Assembly (NCBI GenBank): GCA_001797905.1
Contig: MGQS01000106.1
Location: forward strand, 5,833-15,498
DNA from: Deltaproteobacteria bacterium RBG_16_54_11
GTDB lineage: Bacteria > Desulfobacterota > B13-G15 > RBG-16-54-18
Direction of reading: 5' to 3'
Length of the DNA: 9,666 nucleotides
Part shown: positions 5,597-9,666 of the stretch, one piece after another
Numbering within the stretch: position 1 is the stretch's first letter
How the letters are laid out: every line of letters starts with the position of its first letter
The notes under the pieces: model-generated
Seen by the model: the letters and a program-made list of their open reading frames with translations, nothing else
What the model was told of the DNA's origin: nothing
Database searches by the model: none
Program-made: the position numbers and the translations under genes

Positions 5597-6391
5597 ATGG
5601 ATTGGGGGATGAAAAACCGCCTGTCACAATTGATACAGCCCGACGGCCACTGTTTCTTTTTGCCCATAGATCACGGATACTTTCAGGGACCCACCCAAAG
5701 GCTGGAGAAGCCGGGCGAAACAGTGAGGCCCCTCCTCCCCTATTGCGACGCACTCTTTGTTACGCGCGGTATAGTGCGGTCGTGCATAGATCCGACCAGC
5801 AGCAAACCGATCATCCTCAGGGTGTCGGGCGGGACCAGCCTTGCGGGAAAAGATCTGGCCCATGAGGGCCTTACTACTTCTGTCCGTGAAGCCGTCCGCC
5901 TCAATGCGGCCGCCGTGGGGATCTCCATCTTCGTCGGCAGCGATTACGAGCATGAGACGCTGTTAAACCTGGCCAACCTCGTGAATGAATGCGAAGAATA
6001 CGGCATCCCTGTCATGGCGGTCACCGCTGTGGGGAGAGAGTTGGAAAAGAGGGAGGACCGCTATCTGGCCCTGTGCTGCCGCATCGCTGCCGAATTGGGC
6101 GCACGGGTCGTGAAGACCTACTGGTGCAAAGATTTCGACAAAGTCGTAGATACCTGTCCCGTGCCCGTGGTCATGGCAGGCGGCCCCAAGTGCAAGACGG
6201 ATCTTGAGGTATTCGAGTTTGTCTTCGATGGTATGCAAAAGGGAGCTATCGGTATAAACCTGGGCCGTAACGTCTGGCAAAACAAACACCCGGTGGCCAT
6301 GGCCAGGGCCTTGCGCGCCATCATCCACGAGAACGCTACGGCCCAAGAGGCTCAAGACCTGTTCGACAGCGTAAAAAGCGGCAAGCAGTAG
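5597..6391 (+). CDS. LsrF-like class I aldolase/thiolase (DeoC/DhnA superfamily)
   Basis: A 264-aa TIM-barrel protein of the DhnA/LsrF family of Schiff-base aldolases. The N-terminus (MDWGMKNRLSQLIQP, then IDHGYFQGPT at 24-33) closely matches the recalled E. coli LsrF sequence, which has LDWGMQSRLS and FDHGYFQGPT; other shared stretches are TRGI.RS, GS.YEH, MAVT.VG, RIAAE.GA..(V/I)KTY and GRN. Lys173 is the expected Schiff-base lysine; AGGPK and the GINLGRN loop near the C-terminus would bind a phosphate. LsrF is the thiolase that processes phospho-AI-2 in enteric bacteria. The protein lacks about 30 N-terminal residues of E. coli LsrF, and no other lsr gene is present, so the true substrate may be another phosphorylated sugar-like ketone; related enzymes are fructose-bisphosphate aldolase and ADTH synthase. 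The start follows a strong ribosome binding site with 7-nt spacing. Confidence 0.82.
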   Translation: MDWGMKNRLSQLIQPDGHCFFLPIDHGYFQGPTQRLEKPGETVRPLLPYCDALFVTRGIVRSCIDPTSSKPIILRVSGGTSLAGKDLAHEGLTTSVREAVRLNAAAVGISIFVGSDYEHETLLNLANLVNECEEYGIPVMAVTAVGRELEKREDRYLALCCRIAAELGARVVKTYWCKDFDKVVDTCPVPVVMAGGPKCKTDLEVFEFVFDGMQKGAIGINLGRNVWQNKHPVAMARALRAIIHENATAQEAQDLFDSVKSGKQ

Positions 6392-6515
6392 TAGCCTGGA
6401 CCCCCAGGGGGGAATCGCAAAGAAAAGGTCACCAAACAGCGTGTTTTCATGGGACTGCACCTCTCGTTTCACCTTTTACCAGATAGTCATAAACCGTTTT
6501 TGACAGGAAGATAGC
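6392..6515 (+). other. 124-nt spacer between aldolase and dehydrogenase genes
   Basis: The spacer contains a CCTGG/CCAGG hairpin just after the aldolase stop and a 7-bp inverted pair AAAAGGT/ACCTTTT (6423-6429 and 6471-6477). No T run follows either, and I see no strong promoter. Read-through from the aldolase promoter is likely but not certain. Confidence 0.35.
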
Positions 6516-7541
6516 GTGCGCGTAGCAATGTACTACAATAACCAGGACGTGCGCCTGGAGGAGATGCCGGCGCCTCGGATTGGCCCTGGTGAGCTGCTGG
6601 TCAAGGTGCTGGCCAGCGGCATCTGCGGCAGCGATGTGATGGAATGGTATCGCATCAAAAAGGCCCCTCTCGTGTTAGGCCACGAGATCACCGGAGAGAT
6701 CGCCGACGTCGGAGAGGGTGTTGATTGTTACCATGTCGGCGACAGGGTCTTCGTCTCCCACCACGTTCCCTGTAATACCTGCCGTTATTGCCTGCATGGC
6801 CTGCACACGGTTTGCGAGACCCTGCACACCACCAATTACGATCCTGGTGGCTTTGCCGAATACCTGCGGGTGCCGCCCCTCAATGTGGATCGGGGCGTAT
6901 TTCTACTCCCCGATGAGATATCGTTCGATGACGGTACGTTCATCGAACCCCTGGCCTGCGTCGTCAGAGGGCAGCGGCTGGCGCGTCTACTTCCGGGTCA
7001 GACGGTTCTTGTCCTCGGCAGCGGTATCTCCGGGCTGCTTCACGTGGCCATGGCCCGCGCTTCAGGGGCCGGTCGCATCGTCGCAACGGACGTCAGCGAC
7101 TACCGGCTGCATGCTGCGCAACGCCTCGGGGCCGATTGCGTCATCCATGCCGAAGCGGACGTTCCTGCCCGCTTGCGTCAGGACAACGACAATAGACTGG
7201 CCGATTTGGTCATCGTCTGTACCGGGGCCTTTCCCGCTTTTTCTCAAGCCTTGCAATCAGTGGAGCGCGGGGGGACGGTGCTCTTCTTCGCGCCGACAGG
7301 GCCGGGGATGGAGCTCCCCGTTCCCGTCAACGAGTTTTGGCGCAAGGGGATCACCTTGATGCCCTCCTATGGCGGCGGACCCCTGGATATCTGCGTGGCC
7401 ATCGATCTGATCCGTGCTCGCCGGGTGCCGGTACATGAGATGATCACCCACCGTTTGGGCTTGGCGGAGACAGGTTTGGGTTTCCGTCTGGTGGCAGAGG
7501 GTGGTGAATCCATTAAGGTAATCGTTGAACCACAGCGATAA
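6516..7541 (+). CDS. zinc-dependent medium-chain alcohol/polyol dehydrogenase
   Basis: A 341-aa member of the medium-chain dehydrogenase family (sorbitol/threonine dehydrogenase type), of normal length. Catalytic zinc ligands are Cys37 (GICGSDV), His56-Glu57 (GHEITGE) and Glu144 (FIEPLACVVRG). Cys86, Cys89, Cys92 and Cys100 form the structural zinc site. The coenzyme loop is GSGISG (168-173), and Asp192 at the end of the next strand favours NAD over NADP. It probably oxidises a secondary alcohol of a sugar or polyol, or reduces the ketone. It lies 124 nt downstream of the LsrF-like aldolase, so both could act on the same metabolite. The start is GTG at 6516, with AGGAAG at 6505-6510; the next in-frame ATG would remove four residues. 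The substrate cannot be told from sequence. Confidence 0.9.
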   Translation: MRVAMYYNNQDVRLEEMPAPRIGPGELLVKVLASGICGSDVMEWYRIKKAPLVLGHEITGEIADVGEGVDCYHVGDRVFVSHHVPCNTCRYCLHGLHTVCETLHTTNYDPGGFAEYLRVPPLNVDRGVFLLPDEISFDDGTFIEPLACVVRGQRLARLLPGQTVLVLGSGISGLLHVAMARASGAGRIVATDVSDYRLHAAQRLGADCVIHAEADVPARLRQDNDNRLADLVIVCTGAFPAFSQALQSVERGGTVLFFAPTGPGMELPVPVNEFWRKGITLMPSYGGGPLDICVAIDLIRARRVPVHEMITHRLGLAETGLGFRLVAEGGESIKVIVEPQR

Positions 7542-7574
7542 GGTTAACTCTAAAACCGCACAAGGAGGAAAAAG

Positions 7575-9434
7575 ATGAAAAAAGGCATGAAGATTACGGG
7601 GATCATCCTCCTCTCTTTTGTACTGCTCGTGATCGCAACAGCATTTATCCTCCCCTACCTCGTCAGCCTCGATACATACAAGGGGATGATCGAGGAAAAG
7701 CTGGAGCAGGCCTTGCACCGAGATTGCTCTATCGGAAAGCTGCGTATTACCATCCTCCCAACCCTGGGGGCCAAGATAGAAAACGTGGTCATCTCCAATC
7801 CTCCGGCATTTTCTCAGACCCCGCTGCTCTCCCTGCAGGCCCTCAAGGTCAGGGTCAGGATCATCCCGCTCCTGTTCGGGCGAAAGGAGATTGCCGGGCT
7901 CACCCTCAACCGACCCGTGGTCTTCATCGAGAAGAACCCGCAGGGAAGGCTGAATATCCCGTACATGGAAGAGACGGGTACGACGAAGAGAAAAGGTCGG
8001 CTGCAGAGCGGCAAGATAAAGACGGATGAGTCAAAGGCCCTGCAAGGTCTTTACCTCTCCAAGGCATCAATCAAAGAGGGGAAATTCATCTATCTGGACA
8101 GGAGTGCGACACCGGTCAGTAGAACCGAAATAGAGCGGATCGATTTGGATTTGCGTGACCTCTCCTTGGACAAGAAAATACAATACAAACTCTCTTTGCG
8201 ATGGTCACCCGGGGAAATAGTGCTCGCCGGATGGGCAGGGCCCCTGGGCCGGACCATCGATCTGAAAAATATCCCCTTGAAGGGCAGGCTGCAGGCAGAT
8301 TTCCCTGAACTCGCCTCCCTCATGAAAAAACTCTCGGAAGGGGGAGAAGATACTATGGGAGGGGCTTTAAAGGCCGACTTGAGCTTCGAACGAGATAAGG
8401 GTTCCTCTCTCAAGGCCAAAGGTGAAATCACCATGAATGACCTTATCGTATCTCAAGCAATCAGGCTGAAGGGGCTTGTAGCCCTGGCGGGCGACCTCAT
8501 AGTCCCGGCTCAAGGCAACCCCCTGCTCTCTCTGGAGGCCGATTCTTCTCATTTAGATATTGCACTGGTGGAAAAGAAAAAGGGCGCAGAAAAAGAAACT
8601 CCTCCCAAGAAGACACCAGGTAAAGAGAAACAGACCGCGCACAAGGGCGGCTTCGATGTACGGGGGCGTCTCAGGGTCAAGGAAGGGACGTTTCAAAAGA
8701 CCGACTTTCGCAATCTCCTCGTTGCCGGTGAAATGAAGAGCGGGCAGGTAAAGATTACGCAGTTCACCTGCGCTGCCTTTAAGGGGACAGTGGAAGGGGA
8801 CGGGAGCTTCGATATGGCACACGACCCATCTCCCTTTCGTATGAAGGCCAAGGTGACGGAAGTGGATGTCGACACCCTCGTGTATGCCTTTACCTCATCC
8901 AAGGAGATGGTAAAGGGAAAGCTCAACGGCGAGGTTGCACTGGGGGGAGCGGGGCTTTCCTTCGACACTCTCAAAAAATCGCTCACCGGCAATGGAAATG
9001 TTCAGGTAAAGGAGGGTGAACTGACCTCGTTGAACCTTATCAATCGCATCGTACAGGCGCTGGGAGGAAAAGGTGGAGGGAAAGAGAAGACCACGTTTGA
9101 CGATCTCAGTACTGCTTTTACCGTCCAGAATGGAATGGTTACCGTTCCAAACCTGCTTCTCTCTGAAAAGGACACGGCCATTAAACTGTCGGGGGATATC
9201 GGCCTGGACTCGACATTAAAGATGGAAGGAGAAGCCCATTTGCCTTCCTCGGTGACAGGCGACCTCACGGGAAAAGGATGGAGTTTTTTCATGGATGACA
9301 AGGGCCGCCTCACCATCCCCTTTTCCCTCACCGGGGACATTAATAAGCCGAAAGTGGGGATCAGTACGAAACTCATCGAGCAAGGGGTAAAGGGGGTGCT
9401 GGAGGAATTCATGAAAAAGAAACAGAACAAATAA
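7575..9434 (+). CDS. AsmA-family inner-membrane-anchored periplasmic protein
   Basis: A 619-aa protein with one N-terminal membrane segment (about residues 7-29) and a long periplasmic part, the layout of AsmA-family proteins. The N-terminal AsmA domain (about 30-160) has the typical pattern of an amphipathic region followed by 'I.N..I.NPP.F' and 'L.L..PVVFIEKN..G..NI'. A lysine/glutamate-rich low-complexity linker lies near 332-358, and the C-terminal AsmA_2-like part (about 365-560) has LTSLNLINRIVQALGG and a 'L.G.G.....G.LTS' segment. Relatives (AsmA, YhdP, TamB, YdbH) are implicated in lipid transport between the inner and outer membranes. The gene has a strong AAGGAGG site 6 nt before the ATG and lies 33 nt after the dehydrogenase, so it is co-transcribed, though no functional link is evident. 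It implies a diderm organism. Confidence 0.88.
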   Translation: MKKGMKITGIILLSFVLLVIATAFILPYLVSLDTYKGMIEEKLEQALHRDCSIGKLRITILPTLGAKIENVVISNPPAFSQTPLLSLQALKVRVRIIPLLFGRKEIAGLTLNRPVVFIEKNPQGRLNIPYMEETGTTKRKGRLQSGKIKTDESKALQGLYLSKASIKEGKFIYLDRSATPVSRTEIERIDLDLRDLSLDKKIQYKLSLRWSPGEIVLAGWAGPLGRTIDLKNIPLKGRLQADFPELASLMKKLSEGGEDTMGGALKADLSFERDKGSSLKAKGEITMNDLIVSQAIRLKGLVALAGDLIVPAQGNPLLSLEADSSHLDIALVEKKKGAEKETPPKKTPGKEKQTAHKGGFDVRGRLRVKEGTFQKTDFRNLLVAGEMKSGQVKITQFTCAAFKGTVEGDGSFDMAHDPSPFRMKAKVTEVDVDTLVYAFTSSKEMVKGKLNGEVALGGAGLSFDTLKKSLTGNGNVQVKEGELTSLNLINRIVQALGGKGGGKEKTTFDDLSTAFTVQNGMVTVPNLLLSEKDTAIKLSGDIGLDSTLKMEGEAHLPSSVTGDLTGKGWSFFMDDKGRLTIPFSLTGDINKPKVGISTKLIEQGVKGVLEEFMKKKQNK

Positions 9435-9555
9435 CACTAATTAAGGTACAGCAGCCGACTGGTTACAACCCAAGCTCGTTCATCACTTCGGCTTACTGCA
9501 TCGGCAGAGTGCTGTCGTTAGGTAGCGCAGAGTAAATGCGTTAACGATAAATGAC

Positions 9556-9590
9556 AATAAGGGGTCGATCTTTCCCTTCAACCCCTTATT
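9556..9590 (-). terminator. inverted repeat at the 3' end of the Hsp20 gene, possible shared terminator
   Basis: AATAAGGGGT (9556-9565) and its exact reverse complement ACCCCTTATT (9581-9590) form a perfect 10-bp stem around a 15-nt loop. The right arm includes the stop codon of the Hsp20 gene. It lies between two convergent genes, and the A/T-rich stem base supplies some U residues on either strand, but no long T run follows. It is probably a terminator for the Hsp20 transcript, possibly for both. Confidence 0.45.
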
Positions 9591-9666
9591 CCCCAACCTC
9601 AACCTTGATCTGCTTCGGCTTTGTTTCCTCTTTTTTTTTATGGAGGACTATGCGTAGAATCCCGTC
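9586..9666 (-). CDS. small heat shock protein (Hsp20/alpha-crystallin), C-terminal end only
   Basis: Reading leftward from the window edge, the minus strand encodes DGILRIVLHKKKEETKPKQI, then KVEVGE and TAA (9588-9586). This is 26 residues with the characteristic Hsp20 ending: the last beta strand 'GIL.I.L.K' of the alpha-crystallin domain, a charged linker, and a 'K.I.V.V' tail. These ATP-independent chaperones hold unfolded proteins. Most of the gene lies beyond the window, and its promoter is not visible. The gene is convergent with the AsmA gene, about 150 nt away. The eight consecutive-A/T run encoding the KKK part (9631-9639) is a homopolymer of nine T on the plus strand, a possible place for sequencing errors. 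Confidence 0.8.
   Translation of the reverse strand, partial: DGILRIVLHKKKEETKPKQIKVEVGE

Noticed and set aside
5406..5753. A 115-codon minus-strand open frame spanning the divergent promoter region and the aldolase start
   Set aside because: It would run through two good promoters and a ribosome binding site, and its product has no recognisable features.
5963..6472. A 169-codon minus-strand open frame opposite the aldolase gene
   Set aside because: It is antisense to a strongly supported LsrF-like gene and shows no domain.
9435..9555. A possible RNA gene or attachment site between the AsmA and Hsp20 genes
   Set aside because: There are only very short stems (CTGC/GCAG) and a CGTTAACG palindrome; no cloverleaf, CCA end or direct repeats can be made out.
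1..9666. Insertion sequences, CRISPR arrays, tRNA or rRNA genes
   Set aside because: No transposase-like protein, regularly spaced repeats, or RNA gene signature was seen in either strand.

Overview
The window looks like a chromosomal segment of an anaerobic, GC-moderate bacterium, most plausibly a Desulfobacterota/Syntrophobacterota-type (former Deltaproteobacteria) or related lineage. This is inferred from the mix of a B12-dependent radical SAM enzyme, a FabK-type flavoprotein, a DUF3786-like protein, a CBS-ACT (AcuB-like) protein and an LsrF-like class I aldolase. Taxonomy cannot be proven from the sequence alone.

Left half (1-4413, all minus strand, read from right to left): a tight operon encoding an acyl carrier protein, a FabD-like acyltransferase, a hotdog-fold thioesterase, a B12-binding radical SAM enzyme, a FabK/nitronate monooxygenase-like flavoprotein, a 32-codon signal-peptide-like ORF, and the start of a DUF3786-like gene cut by the window edge. 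The first four genes overlap by 14, 23 and 4 nt, so they are probably translated in a coupled way. Together they look like a dedicated carrier-protein-based acyl-modification pathway: load an acyl group on the ACP, modify it with the radical SAM enzyme, reduce it with the flavoenzyme, and release it with the thioesterase. No ketosynthase is visible. The acyltransferase lacks the arginine that classical FabD uses to bind the malonyl carboxylate (Ile instead) and also the active-site Gln (Glu instead). The FabK-like protein has Leu where the family has its key His. These substitutions suggest chemistry different from ordinary fatty-acid synthesis and are the most interesting signal here.

Middle (4414-5596): a 280-nt spacer with short hairpins, then a minus-strand CBS-CBS-ACT regulatory protein, then a divergent promoter region with a good sigma70-type promoter on each strand and an 8-bp inverted repeat touching one -35 box.

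Right half (5597-9434, plus strand): an LsrF-like class I aldolase/thiolase, a zinc-dependent medium-chain dehydrogenase, and an AsmA-family membrane-anchored protein. The first two could act successively on a phosphorylated sugar-like or polyol metabolite; the AsmA gene follows closely but belongs to an unrelated envelope family. At the extreme right, the last 26 codons of a small heat shock protein (Hsp20) gene run in on the minus strand, ending in a perfect 10-bp inverted repeat that may be a terminator between the convergent genes.
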